A DNA stretch of 29,940 bases from Fragilaria crotonensis (GCA_022925895.1 JAKSYS010000726.1:1-29940); one strand, 5' to 3'. Counted from the stretch's first letter, positions 9,747 through 21,581 are shown. Notes: generated by a model from the letters alone, not told the origin. Numbers and translations are program-made.

Positions 9747-10148
9747 TGGACCTGTATACGCTGAGCTGGTGAAATTATATAGGAACGTGAGTCGACGGTG
9801 ATGCGCTCAGTGATATTCCAGCACGGTGGGCTTTGCAAGATGTGGAATAGGTCACAATATGAAGTGATCAAAGTCAACGCGATTGGGAAGGACGTAGAAT
9901 CGACGAGATGGGACTGTGTTTACATGTTCTGCAATCGGAGGGGAAATGGGACCCAGAAGGATCTGGGATTGGTACATGTACCAGTTACCAGTTGGTAGTT
10001 GGTACATGTACTGGTACAAGTACCAGTAGCTTCGGAAACAAAACAGATCTCATACAGTACTGCAGTCTTCCGTACTGGTACTCCAGTACTTCACTGACGT
10101 TGTAGTACACGTCAATACCATGTACTCAGAGTATCGTAGAGTTATGTG

Positions 10149-10195
10149 ATTCCCGACTCCCGACTCCCGCCGACTCCCGACTCCCGAGTCTCCGA
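10149..10195 (+). repeat. GACTCCC minisatellite
   Basis: About six imperfect copies of the 7-bp unit GACTCCC, one interrupted by CGCC, embedded in a GTAC-rich tract. Confidence 0.85.
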
Positions 10196-10254
10196 GTACC
10201 AGTACTCTGGGTAGTACGAGGGAACATGGGATTAGGCGCATGTGTATGAATGTC

Positions 10255-10286
10255 TGAAGTCTGAATGTCTGAATGTCTGAATGTCT
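10255..10286 (+). repeat. GAATGTCT short tandem repeat
   Basis: About four consecutive copies of GAATGTCT, the first one imperfect (GAAGTCT). Confidence 0.85.
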
Positions 10287-10957
10287 TAGTGCAAGAATGG
10301 TACAATTGTACTACTAGTAGTAGGCTTGAAGAGACCCGTCGCACCGTTCAGAATAGAGGGCGGCCCAATGAATTGTGCTTCATGCTTGATTATGTGTCTT
10401 ACCCAGAATTATATCAAGGCAGCTTTTCTCGATATGCAGATGCATAATTTTATCATGAACTTGATGCTGCATGGGGTTCCAATTTCAGAATACTTCCAAC
10501 CATGCACCAGCTTATTGCCAAATCACATAATGATGGAGATTTCAATCCAGTTACAGCAGTATCAGACAGCCACTAGATTTCTTAGTTCTAATTACGACTG
10601 GCTGACCGTGCTCATCATAGTCAGCAAGCTAGTGCTACTAGCTGCCCCACAGAAAGGAGACAGTAATGATGTTTAGTTGGCAATAAGATGGCCAATCCTT
10701 GTGCAAATCAATCAAAAGTGATTTGGCTGGTGCTCATGACACGGTCTGGTGGTACCAGGATAACTGTGTGAGAACAAAATAAGACATTAATGAGCCACTT
10801 TTGATGTAAGGTTGGAGATTTGTGATGCAATAAAATAAGTTGCGACTTAGTTGATGACAGAGGAAGCAGCAGTGCAGAGCTGCAAATCTCATGACTTGAG
10901 AACTTTCAGTTGTTGTGAGAGTACTAAAAGTCTTCATGATGCTTGTATTTATAGCAT

Positions 10958-12016
<1,059 letters not shown>

Positions 12017-12073
12017 ATGACAAAAAAGTTATCATTCTCATTTGTTAGTGACACACTTCTTCGTCCTCCCTCA

Positions 12074-12559
12074 ATGATGGTATTGTCAAACGAGGACCGT
12101 CGCGATATTGAACAATCCTTCCATGTCTTGGATGATGATAGAGTGGGAACGATTTCTATGGACCACTTTTACACGCTATGGCTGGGGTTGGGGTTCGATG
12201 ATACCATTTCTCGCGCAGATCTCGCCGCACACGTCCCACAGGATCGACACAAGACCATCACGTTGGAAGATGTGCTTCGAATCGCGTCTTGTGTAAGTGA
12301 AACTCATTTAGAAGAGAAATCACACAATGGTTTCTCACCACACCTAGTGCCTCTGTAGTATTCAAGAAATCGAGAGTCGGAGCTGGCAACACTGTTTCAA
12401 TTGCTGTCGGGACATGGCAAGCAATCTATCACGGCATCCGATCTGATAGTGTTGGCCAATGAAGTTGGGGATACGTTATCCGAAGATGGGGCTCAAGCCA
12501 TGATGGGTGAGAAGGAGTGCTGGACGATGGATGACTTGCGATCTGCACTCTTCCGCTAA
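12074..12559 (+). CDS. EF-hand-like (calmodulin-fold) protein
   Basis: Exon 1 ends at 12292. The intron is 12293-12358 (66 nt, donor GTAAGT, acceptor CTGTAG, phase 0). Exon 2 is 12359-12559, ending in TAA. The start is taken at the tandem ATG 12074 (MMVLSNEDRRDIEQSF), which resembles the usual start of centrin/calmodulin-like proteins; an in-frame ATG at 12017 would add 19 residues. The first hand (LDDDRVGTISMDHF) keeps Asp-1, Asp-3, Gly-6 and Ile-8 but has His at position 12, so calcium binding is doubtful. The second half (SELATLFQLLSGHGKQSITASDL and on) has the paired-hand pattern without full ligands. A short, degenerate EF-hand protein of about 142 aa; partner unknown. Confidence 0.72.
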
Positions 12560-12875
12560 CTGGAGTGACAGAACGGGCATTCATATCGCATCCTCTCCAC
12601 AGGAGTCTGCAGATCGGGTAGAAACGATTGTTGCCACCTCAATACAAGAGACGTGTCATCTACATCCGCTTTAATTGATCATATTAATGGTAGCGCTGTC
12701 ATGCAATGTAGTGGTGTTATTGCCACAGAGATTTCGTTCGATGTGGTCTCCTATGAACAAGTGCCCAAGGCAAGCGCGGCGGAATTTTTGTTGTTGTGGC
12801 TCACACTTGCGGGGTGAATTTGGTCGTAAGAATGTGAGGCGAAAGTTCCAGTTACATTTCATCTCAGCTGTTTGG
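12560..12875. other. convergent intergenic region
   Basis: About 316 bp between the 3' ends of the EF-hand-like gene and the aureochrome. It presumably holds both 3' UTRs. No motif or repeat stands out. Confidence 0.5.
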
Positions 12876-12895
12876 TCAACAGAACATTTGCGCTG

Positions 12896-12926
<31 letters not shown>

Positions 12927-14408
12927 CCCCATGTCCGCATCGCCATTGACAGATGACGATTGCTGCCCGGGCAATAACTTTCCGGCCTCAGGATCATCAG
13001 GTTCAGGCGCAGCGACTTTGACAATCACACCAATGAAGTTCACAATATTATTGTTTGAATCACGAAGAGCAGCAATGAACAGCTTGTTCCAGAAGGCATT
13101 TCCATCAGCAGTATAGTTGATCATGGTCACTGAAACATCTTCACCGAGCGCAACAGCCTTGCGAACTTGCTCCACCTTTTGCGCGCTCGTTTCTGTGCCC
13201 TGTAAGAATCGGCAATTTCTCCCCAATACTTCTTCGCGGTCGTAGCCAGTCAGATTCAAGAAATCGTCTGAGGCGTACACAATAGGGTTGTCTTGAAGAC
13301 TTGGGTCGGTGATGATGAAACATTGCTGCGATCGTTGAATGCTTCGAACTAGGTTGAAGTCCTGCCCATCTAGATCAGAATTTTCGAAAACGGCATCGTG
13401 GACAGCCTTTGGAAGTGACTCCATGGCATTGCACTCCGACAGGAGCTGTTCCGCTGCCTCCGGACTGAACTTCTTTTTCACAAGATCCTTCAAAATTGTA
13501 TTCTCTCTTTGGAGATCATTTACGTCCTTTTGGAGACCTTCAAAGAAGAACTTCTTTCGAAGTCTAGTTCTTCGTGCCAAGATACGATTGCGCTCTCTCC
13601 TTCGATCAATCTGAGCTTGACTCTTTTGTCGCCCACGGCCAGGCATTGTGTTGTGACCCAGCATCTGAGCATTTCCAAACATCGGTTGTGTCGTGCCTAT
13701 GGAACCGGCATACACTTGCGATGGAACGTCGACGCGGCGACGCTTAGCATCTGACAGATCCATATTAAAAGAGGGAGCAGGAGCTGCGTGGTTGTGAACG
13801 ATCATGACTGGAACTGGTGGCATAGGAGCTGGGACGTGAGCTGGCAAAGTCGGAAACGATGACGGAGCCGACACGTTTGTCATTCCGTGATGCATCTGCG
13901 GGGACGTCATTCCTTGATAAGATACAGAAGTCTGAGCTGAAACAATCATCGGTTGGTGTGGATTGAAAGTAGGCGCAGCTACAGGCGCTGCAGAAGGCGT
14001 TTCTTGAAGAGGCTGTATACCGTCCTCCGACTGCTCCGGCGAAACGAAACCCGAGCCAGACGTCGCCTCACTAGGACATCATATCAGACGAAATTCAATA
14101 TTGAGATAGTTCAAAACGTGACAGACTTACCTGAAATCAAACTGGGGCATCCCAGATGTGTGTGTACCGACGGCGGTCGTTTCATCTAGGAGATACTCTG
14201 CCAAGAGGTCGAAGTCGAGATCACCAGGAACCTGACTGTCACCGTTTGCATCCGCCCATTGTGCCGCCTGACTGGAGGATTGGGGAGCTGAATTTTGAAT
14301 CTGTGAGCTACTGGAAGCAAATCGAGGAAGGGTCACTGGAAGCATAGCAGAGATGGTTGTCATGGCGTTTGAGCTTTGAGCTGAAGAGTTGACGTGACAT
14401 GAGGACAT
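12876..14408 (-). CDS. AUREO1: aureochrome: bZIP-LOV blue-light transcription factor
   Basis: Exon 1 is 14408-14131 and exon 2 is 14070-12876. The intron 14130-14071 (60 nt, GTAAGT...CCTAG) gives an exactly in-frame 490-aa product. The N-terminal 240 residues are Ser/Gln/Pro-rich, as in activation regions. The basic region and zipper (RRRERNRILARRTRLRKK, then a leucine heptad) lie at about 248-300. A LOV domain follows at about 331-455. Its flavin-adduct motif GRNCRFLQG is intact, with the reactive Cys near residue 379, so it should be photoactive, unlike AUREO2-type proteins that do not bind flavin. DNA-binding domain before sensor is the hallmark aureochrome order; the family binds TGACGT-type sites in the nucleus. 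The C-terminus carries an uninterrupted run of ten Asp. Which AUREO1 paralogue (a, b or c) cannot be decided here. Confidence 0.95.
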
Positions 14409-14662
14409 GATAGGTTAGTAGCGTTCAGTCGATGACACGATCGAAGAATAATGCAGGAAGAACAACGAGCACGTTAAATACAACAAGTGTTCTAATTGCC
14501 CCGAAGAAACGACTTGAGCTAAAAAAAACGAAGGTAGGAGGGGAAATGTTCTGCTGATCGTGACCATGAGGCAACATAGCAACATTCATCCCTTTCCCGT
14601 CATGACAAGCTCCTTTCTAAAATAATCAAGGCTCAGCATCCATCAACAGAGTTGAGACAAGG

Positions 14663-15207
14663 ATGCGCCGAAGCAATTTCAATGGATCGCCGAAGGATCC
14701 AGCTCCAGAATCTCTTGACGGCCTAACGGGGGTTGTCGGTCATCTCGAGAGTCGTCGCTTAGAAGGGATCCGAACCAAAGCGCATTGCGCATCGTCAAAG
14801 CCTGGAAAGTTGACTTTCCGACTTCACCGCAGTGTTGCGAGCATCGGAGAGAAAACTTATTCTGGATGTGTTGCGAAACTTTATAGCAGGAAAAAACCAG
14901 CGTCTACGTGATGTAGAGTACTAGTTTCTACTGACACATATTCATCGTCGAAGTCGCGATCTCTTCTAACGAACCATGAATCATTTCAACTGTGGCTCGC
15001 GAACAATCATCAAAGAGGCTAACTTCACATTTGACGTTTCATTCCAGCCCAGCAGCTTGACTCACCTCGATTGAATGGACGGTCTGACTTGCGATGCCGA
15101 CAAGGTGATGCCAAGAAAGGGACTGTAAAAAATCTGAAATGTGTACATGCTGTGTGCGATTTGGATGTCTTGACGCACTGGAGGCCCTGTTTAAGCCAAT
15201 CATATTG
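14663..15207 (+). CDS. tentative two-exon small gene, unknown product
   Basis: Two plus-strand open segments may be exons. The first runs from ATG 14663 (MRRSNFNGSPKDPAPESLDG) to a TGA at 14909-14911. The second is about 15044-15207, following a TTCATTCCAG acceptor-like sequence, and reads QQLDSPRLNGRSDLRCRQGD and on to TGA. The donor is not clear (GTGATG near 14906 is one option), so the join is uncertain. It diverges from the aureochrome with about 250 bp between the start codons. No family recognised. Both segments could be chance. Confidence 0.25.
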
Positions 15208-15369
15208 ACGAATGCATCTAACGAACCCGGATCGTGTATGTCTTACCTCCAACCTCAAGCAGGCCATCAACCAAGTTTTATAAGACTTGTGGGGTTTTAA
15301 TGAACGTTTCTCCCTCAACCAGAGGTCCGAGTTCCGAACATCGAAAAAAATCAGCTTCTGTAAGTGGTG

Positions 15370-15620
15370 CCTACTAGTATAGTACTCCAGTACTCAAGTA
15401 GTACTTTGGACTGTACAAAGTGTGTACCAGGTCCTACGGTACCTGGTACTGAAGTACTGATATCCACATTACGCCATACAGTACTCTGAGAACGGCATAC
15501 ACACTCTTGAGCACTTAGCACTACCGGCACGCGTAGGACATTCAGTACGGTGTTACCAGGGATTGCCCTACTGTATACATACCGGTACATTACACGGTAC
15601 TGTAGTACCGCCACAGTTTC
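15370..15620. repeat. GTAC-rich palindromic tract
   Basis: About 250 bp dense in GTAC, TACCAGTA, AGTACT and GGTACC words, many self-complementary. Same character as the tracts near 30-66, 6065-6125, 9970-10140, 11886-11950, 17281-17500, 20480-20660 and 20765-20875. Confidence 0.75.
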
Positions 15621-15664
15621 TTTTCTCCAAAATGCACTATCTCACATTTCGCACCCTATTGCTA

Positions 15665-15957
15665 CACCGAGTACAGTATTTAGTCTGGTCCAGACTATTG
15701 TGCAACATGCCATTTTTTGACCCCAAACATAAATTAGTCTGGATAGGCCAATTTGCAAATATTGGCGCACGAATACCAGAGGGATCAGGAAACACATCTA
15801 CGATTCGTCTTATCAGCGATGCAGAAGCCACATGAAAGAATCCGAATTTTCCTGATGCCCTTTTGGCAAAAATAAGTTTCAAACATATATTAGTCTGGAC
15901 CACAGTATTTTGGAATCCAGACTATTTGCCCATCCAGACTATATACTGTACTCGGTG
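15665..15957. mobile_element. 293-bp MITE with 24-bp TIRs and TA duplication
   Basis: The left terminus at 15665-15688 begins CACCGAGTACAGTAT and ends TAGTCTGG. The right terminus at 15934-15957 is its reverse complement with one mismatch in 24. TA dinucleotides flank both ends (15663-15664 and 15958-15959), as expected for Tc1/mariner-type insertion. The motif AGTCTGG/CCAGACT recurs several times subterminally in both orientations. There is no transposase frame, so it must rely on an enzyme encoded elsewhere. Confidence 0.85.
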
Positions 15958-15959
15958 TA

Positions 15960-16529
15960 CTGATGTATCCTCCATCACTACCTTGTCCTCAGTGTTTGCA
16001 ACATTCCCAATCTCACCAATATCGTCGTCATTCTCATCTATTCAATGCAAGGCAATAGGTTAGAAAAGTGAGCATGCATGTGCGAAATAAGGTTCGGAGA
16101 CTTACATGTGCCAACCAAGATGCACCTGTAATGCCATTGACTGGATGCCCTTACATCACGATTTTCAACAAGCTCACTAAAACTAAATTGGTCAATTTGA
16201 AGTTTGACAGCATGCTTACTCTATCTTCTCTTCTATCTCTCCCTCTATGACTATTAAAACCACGAGGTACGAGTACCGTACGGTTGTACATGAAGACAGG
16301 CTGCTTTTAAGTTCAGAAGAGCGGAGAGCATCATACTACTTGGAGTACACTGTTGCTGCAGGAAAGGTTCGATGTGATGAGTCAGTCTTCTATCTAGGAG
16401 CACCTCACGTTTCCACATGTGTTAATTTCCCGATGATGAGACGAGGCAGTAATAAACATGCGACACATAGATGCGTGCTCTATTCAATTAACGACATTTC
16501 TCTCCCGCACCACATTGGTGTATCATGTA
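15960..16529. other. intergenic spacer
   Basis: About 570 bp with no gene, repeat or RNA I can support. It contains the 3' side of the ClpS-like gene at its right end. Confidence 0.5.
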
Positions 16530-17042
16530 TCATGCATTCTCATCCTCCAAGTCGGCATAAATCGTTGGATCCGACCGTAGCAACTGCTCCTTGTACACTT
16601 CCGCATGTTCCTGTGGATATTTGCCACACATGGCTTTCCCGGCACTCTGTGCCGCCTTGTAGATGGTAAGGGCCGCATCCTCGTCCAAGTCCTCCATTAC
16701 TGCACAAAGTCGTTCAATGACGTGCGACATGTCGTAGGCGTCGTCGCCCAACAGCATCACTTTGTAGAGAGGAGCGTCCATGAATTCTTCCTCCCTCCTC
16801 GTGACGGGCTCGCCAGGCTGATTTTTCTTTCTAATCTCCACTTTCTTGACTGTCTCCGTCACGACGGCAGTCTTTTGGCCAATCTTCACCGATGGTTTTG
16901 CAATGGCAGCACCACCTTCTTTGTCGGAACCCGCCATTGCAAGGTGAGAAACGAAACTTCGTCTCTGGGGAGAAACGAATGCATTGGTCCCCGAGGTCAA
17001 AACAAAGAGGACAGTGGCAACAAGAGCCAGCTGACGGAACAT
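16530..17042 (-). CDS. plastid-targeted ClpS-like Clp protease adaptor
   Basis: A 170-aa single-exon protein. I chose the Met at 17042 because it starts a clean signal peptide (MFRQLALVATVLFVLTSGTNA) followed by Phe-Val-Ser-Pro, the ASAFAP-type plastid import junction. The frame extends 23 residues further upstream, which would bury the signal. After a charged linker, residues about 91-165 form a ClpS domain, with YKVMLLGDDAYDMSHVIERL and the conserved GKYPQEHAEVYKEQL. ClpS feeds substrates with destabilising N-terminal residues to Clp ATPases. Here the usual Asn of the NDD motif is Gly (residue 99), and the His that contacts the substrate amino group is Gln (132). The two Asp are kept. It may be a ClpS paralogue with different or lost substrate specificity. 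Confidence 0.85.
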   Translation of the reverse strand: MFRQLALVATVLFVLTSGTNAFVSPQRRSFVSHLAMAGSDKEGGAAIAKPSVKIGQKTAVVTETVKKVEIRKKNQPGEPVTRREEEFMDAPLYKVMLLGDDAYDMSHVIERLCAVMEDLDEDAALTIYKAAQSAGKAMCGKYPQEHAEVYKEQLLRSDPTIYADLEDENA

Positions 17043-17734
17043 GGTAGTGAGAAGCTGTGAGACTGCTTTTTCAACAAAATGTTGCGCGATTCTATGAGAT
17101 CGTCTTGACAAGTAACTGGCATCTCCGAGGGCATCACCAAACGATCCACGCGTAGCGTTGTGGGCATGCGAGAATTCCGAGTCTGATGGATTTCGGGGTC
17201 AATCGCGGGGGCACTGGTCACTGGTCACCGTTCGACTGTTCGCTCGCGTTCGCCCGCGACATCGTCGTATCGTCGTAGTTGGACTGTACTCCAGTAGTAG
17301 TATGGTACTCGGTGAACATGTACTGGAGTTCTTTAGTCGTAGAACAACAAAATACTGTATCATAGTATTGTTTTGGCTCTGCGGACTAATGAGTACTATG
17401 AAATACTGTCCTACTACAAGAGTACATGTACTCAAGCCATGGTACTGTACTAGACACTGGAGCACATCGTACTGGAGAAACACTGTACTGTAACACATAT
17501 GATACCTTGTATGATACCTGGCAAAAAATAACGGGAACACTCGCACTGCCAGTAAAACATCGTCCGAGGCTGATCCACTCGTCACATTCAACGATGACGT
17601 GTACATGATCGCATCCGCAGTCTACCATCCCTCATTTGTAGTTTGTAGTGGCGTTGCCGTTTAGACTTCGAAGGAGCTGAAAATAGAGTTGACGAAGCCT
17701 CAGTTTGGCTAGCTACGACGGTCGAAGTCTGAGG
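17043..17734. other. divergent intergenic region with GTAC-rich tract
   Basis: Separates the ClpS-like gene (-) from the methyltransferase-like gene (+) and should hold both promoters. A GTAC/AGTACT-rich tract fills about 17281-17500. No promoter element can be named with confidence. Confidence 0.5.
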
Positions 17735-19112
17735 ATGGTGTTGTTGTCATCGTTTTCGAGAATTAGCAAGGTCGTTGCTCCGTTTTGGCTGGAGCATGGT
17801 CTGTCCTTGCGATACAAATTGAGTGGAGGCGTGATTCGTGACAACCCAACGTTGGATTCTGTCCTTTTACTTCCTCTCTTTCAGAAACTCCTATCCCAGG
17901 AAGTGCAACTCGAAGCGTCGGCGAAGCCGTCAGAACTCGACAAGTTTGCCAATCGAACGTTCGATCGAATCTTTGGTGCGGACAAAAACCAAAAAGGACG
18001 GAACGGAACACGATAATCCACAAGTGGCTGTTTTGGAGCGCTACCTCCGACCTGTCCTGGTACCGAATGAGAAATGGTCGGACGTCCAACGGTGGATGTT
18101 TCACACGCGCTTTCTAAAGTTTGCTCGTACCGAATATCTTCGTGCGCGATACGGGTCGGACCTGCGAATAGCCTTGGCAAAGTACCCCAAACTGCGGAGA
18201 GGTCCGCAGATCCAACTCGGTGGTTCCTTGCGTAGACTGTTGTCGGGAGGATCTGACTCGGCAGAGTTCCAATCAGTCATGTTGCCGTCGTCGACAACAC
18301 TCATCAAAGCATTGAACCTGACAACCTGGAAGCGAACCAAGGACGCCGACGCCATTTGGAATCGCATGACCGATCTGACGACTCAATTAAATGGGCATAT
18401 CGTTAGCGTTCCAGGAACGAGCATACGGTATCCAGTGCTTCACATGGATACAGACCTCTCAAATCTGTCCCTGGAAGATATCTTGGAGCTTGCTGGTGGG
18501 CACGTCGCATCCTGTGGACCCTTTAATGTCTTGTGTGATGAATGCAACATCTTCCAATTTTGGTCTCAGGAATACATAAATGGACTAGCCGACTATCTGC
18601 ACAAGAGATCTAACTCTAGAACAGTTGTCCTGGATGTCGGAGCAGGCGATGGACTCTTGGCTCAACTACTCCGAGAACAACTCCAAGTCGGCCATCGTCG
18701 GGAGTTACCGAAGGTGATTGCAATTGACGACGGAAGTTGGAATATCCGGAGAAAGGCTGACGTTGAGAAGCTATCCGTGGCTAATGCCGTCAAAAAGTAC
18801 GCTTCCTCCCATCACGTGATTGTCCTCTGTAGTTGGATGCCGATGGGAATAGATTGGACTGCATCGTTTCGCAGGGAACGCATCGATGAATACATCCTCA
18901 TAGGTGAAAGCCACGATGGTAACTGCGGTGACAATTGGGAAACTTGGGGCAATCCCGAATTTCGACACTGTGACGATGCAATTCAACTGCCGCCTTTCGA
19001 AGCTGATGGTTACAAGGCCTCTACTCTGGACAGTCTCGCCCCACATTCTTTTTCGATTTTTGATTCGCAAGACTCAGCAAATAGCACCACTGTGAGTTTT
19101 CGGAGAGTTTAG
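17735..19112 (+). CDS. SAM-dependent methyltransferase-like protein (one frame break)
   Basis: The product is about 458 aa if read through one frameshift. The first part starts at ATG 17735 (MVLLSSFSRISKVVAPFW), with a basic, possibly mitochondrial N-terminus, and stays in frame to about 17990. The rest runs in another frame to the stop at 19110-19112. The switch lies at the A5 run 17991-17995; four A residues would keep the frame. The second part has a clear motif I, VVLDVGAGDGLLAQLL (near residue 303), a following acidic strand end (VIAIDDGSWN), and a C-terminal signature EYILIGESHDGNCGDNWETW. That C-terminal pattern is shared by uncharacterised fungal and algal methyltransferase-fold proteins. 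Substrate unknown. No intron is needed. Confidence 0.7.
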
Positions 19113-19672
19113 CATCATTTATGGCCCATGCACCGCAGGTATGTATAGGCATGCCCTCAAGATGCAGATATGGAATTAGCATTTCGTGACCTTCACATTC
19201 TTTTGACAGCTGGAGTGCAACTATGCCACCGGCAACATCACAACGACTTTCCTAACGAATCCTTACAGTGTACTGGTAGGTAAACTCCGATTACATCATT
19301 ACATCCCATGAGATCCTCGGCACGAACTCATACCAGGAAGGTTGTATGCAGAAGTTAGGGGAGGAAATCTAAGTTAGGAGAATTACAGCACTTGCAGGTT
19401 GCGGGCAAGATAGTACTGGAGGTTCCGGAATTTCGGCTCTTTTACCTATAAGTGTATACTACTGGCTACGGATACTAATTCTACAACTTCGTTCACGCCG
19501 GACAAATATTCCACGTTCCATCACTTCAAATGTCCGGATCATTAGGTACATCAATCTCATGACATGACAAATTTTGAGCTTCAACTAAAGAACTTGAGAT
19601 TAGACTATGCGACAACCGAATCGACGTTTTATGAAAATCCTACTTAAGGATATTCGACATTTGAAGTGTCAG
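19113..19672. other. intergenic spacer downstream of the methyltransferase-like gene
   Basis: About 560 bp of unremarkable, moderately AT-rich sequence. No gene or repeat supported. Confidence 0.5.
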
Positions 19673-19745
19673 CAGCCGTTGTCTCAAGAGCCGCTGGCTC
19701 AAGAGCCATTGGCTCAATAGCCGTTGTCTCAAGAGCCAACGGCTG
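19673..19745 (+). repeat. GGCTCAAGAGCC minisatellite, left cluster
   Basis: About five imperfect copies of a 15-bp unit. The 12-bp core GGCTCAAGAGCC is an inverted repeat with an AA centre, and a 3-bp spacer follows. A larger cluster of the same unit lies at 20139-20243. Confidence 0.85.
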
Positions 19746-19856
19746 AACAACAGCCCCCGGCGAAGTCAAACTCAAGAACACACGTTTTGTGTGTGTCATA
19801 GAGCTCGTCCTCAAAAGTGCTCGCACTTTATGTCATACCACTCCTTGTCATTTTCT

Positions 19857-20014
19857 GAATGTATTCTCCTCATACCTGAATATTGCTTTTCCAATGCTTA
19901 CAGAAAATTTTCTATGTGCCAAAATATATATGTATGAATGTATTCTCTTCATACCTGAATATTGTTTCGACGATGCTTACAGAAAATGTAGTATGTGCCA
20001 AAATGCATATGTAT
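19857..20014 (+). repeat. 79-bp tandem duplication
   Basis: Two adjacent 79-bp copies (19857-19935 and 19936-20014) starting GAATGTATTCTC. They share CATACCTGAATATTG and TGCTTACAGAAAAT and differ at scattered positions. They lie between the two GGCTCAAGAGCC clusters. Confidence 0.9.
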
Positions 20015-20138
20015 CAATGGAGACGTAATGCATACGCATACCATCGACCTTAGATGAACTGTCATTTTTTTCCGTTCCCCGTGTGGCGAGTTCTCATTTG
20101 AAGAAAACACGTTCCTCGACTAGTTGGACGAGGTAAAT

Positions 20139-20243
20139 TGGCTCTTGAGCCAGTGGCTCAAGAGCCAGTGACTTAAGAGCCAATGGCTCAAGAGCCAGTG
20201 GCTTAAGAGCCAGTGGCTCAAGAGCCAATGGCTCAAGAGCCAA
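20139..20243 (+). repeat. GGCTCAAGAGCC minisatellite, right cluster
   Basis: Seven copies of the 15-bp unit (GGCTCAAGAGCC plus AGT or AAT), the first inverted in its centre (GGCTCTTGAGCC). The outer flanks of the two clusters show weak inverted similarity (GGATATT on one side, AATATCC on the other). Confidence 0.9.
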
Positions 20244-20479
20244 CATCTTTTTTAAATATCCCTACATAGTACTAGTTCATCCAAGACATTGAATCGATGT
20301 CGTACTTGTCATAACAAACGATGTTAACAACAGTTCCAAAATAAAGCACGGTTTTAATTATAGTGTATCAACAGAAGATATTCTATCATTTTGGAAACGT
20401 GGAATTATTTAGATGTTTGTCGAACAAATTTCTGGTAGATAATCTGCGTAAAAGGTACGAGACACATAAAAGAGCCGAA

Positions 20480-20875
20480 ATTCCGGAACCTCCTGTACTA
20501 TGTACTAGGAGATGTACCACCGAATACGAGTTTGGAAAAGGATAGTCTCCATCGATATTTACTATGCTACCAGGTACTTGTAGCTTGTACTGTGTATCTG
20601 TGTATTCTGGGCTACAACTACCAGGTACTCGTACAAGTGCATGTAGCTACCGGTAGAGCAGTGCGCGACCTTGAAGGCGAAAATCATTGGCCGTGGCCGT
20701 CAGGACGTACATAGCTAAGTGTGGCCGGCCGTTGCTACACTACCGTTGGCCGAAACCGCCCTAGCCTAGTACTCCAGTACCGGTATCTGGTAGCAACAAA
20801 TCTCGAAAACCTGCTTGACAATGATGATAGGTTGCAGGCTACATACTGTACCTGGTACACTGTGGTCTGTGGTTC
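20480..20875. repeat. GTAC-rich tract
   Basis: Two blocks (about 20480-20660 and 20765-20875) dense in TACCAGGTAC-like self-complementary words, interleaved with the start of the GGCC-rich segment. Confidence 0.65.
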
Positions 20876-21090
20876 GAATAATCGATGTCTTAGTAGATTC
20901 TACGTGGGAGTTGTTGCATGAAAAGGCTTGCCGCAGCCGCCCGGCCGACCTCAATGAACACTGCCGCCCGGTACAGGTACTTGTAACTTGTAACCAGCCG
21001 GTCGCCTTAAAATCCTGGCCGTGGCCGCAATGGCCGCAATCGGCCGGGTGGCCACGGCCACGGTCGGCCAGCGGCCAGCCGATGTCGCAC
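20690..21090. repeat. GGCC-rich palindromic cluster
   Basis: Short G+C-rich stretches repeat GGCCG, CGGCCG and TGGCCGTGGCC words, most densely at about 20690-20760 and 20930-21090. No gene is supported; the open frames here follow from the biased composition. Confidence 0.7.
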
Positions 21091-21338
21091 ACTGCGGTTG
21101 AGTGTAGTAGTCATGTAGTAGTAGTCATTACTTTACGGATGTCATTCCAAGGTTCTGTACGCAGTATGTACAGTACCAGCTAGCACTGTAATTGAGAACT
21201 CTGAGTCTCTGAGTATGTGCCGCACAGTCTCCTCTGTCCATCATGGATCATGGAGAAGCCATTCGAAATTCGAACCTCAAAAAAGGACGAATTTTTTCGA
21301 TATTCCGTTCGTGCTTGCAAAATTGAGTACTACCTGGT

Positions 21339-21581
21339 GAATCCACTGGATTCCCAGATGTCGCCTCGGCTTTTCACAGCTTCCGGCGATACGGCTAGTG
21401 TGCGTTGTGAATGTCGTAGTAACTGCGATTACTGATTTGCACGCTACTTGTCTGTAGGTTGACTCTAGTATGGCTAGGTCTCTACAGGCGTTGTAGTGGG
21501 CTAAAAACGCAGTGGTTATGACGTTAGTGTAATCCTAGGAGTCAAACGGCTCCTGGATGGCTTTCACTAGCACATGCCTGT
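21339..21581 (-). repeat. B2 split direct repeat (243 bp)
   Basis: Identical over 243 bp to 21840-22082 at a 501-bp offset. The outermost base, 21339, marks the probable 3' end of the retroelement, since similarity between the copies stops there abruptly. Confidence 0.9.

Noticed and set aside
12876-14408. AUREO2-type aureochrome that does not bind flavin
   Set aside because: The GRNCRFLQG motif with its reactive Cys is intact, and the bulky substitutions that block flavin binding in AUREO2 are not evident.
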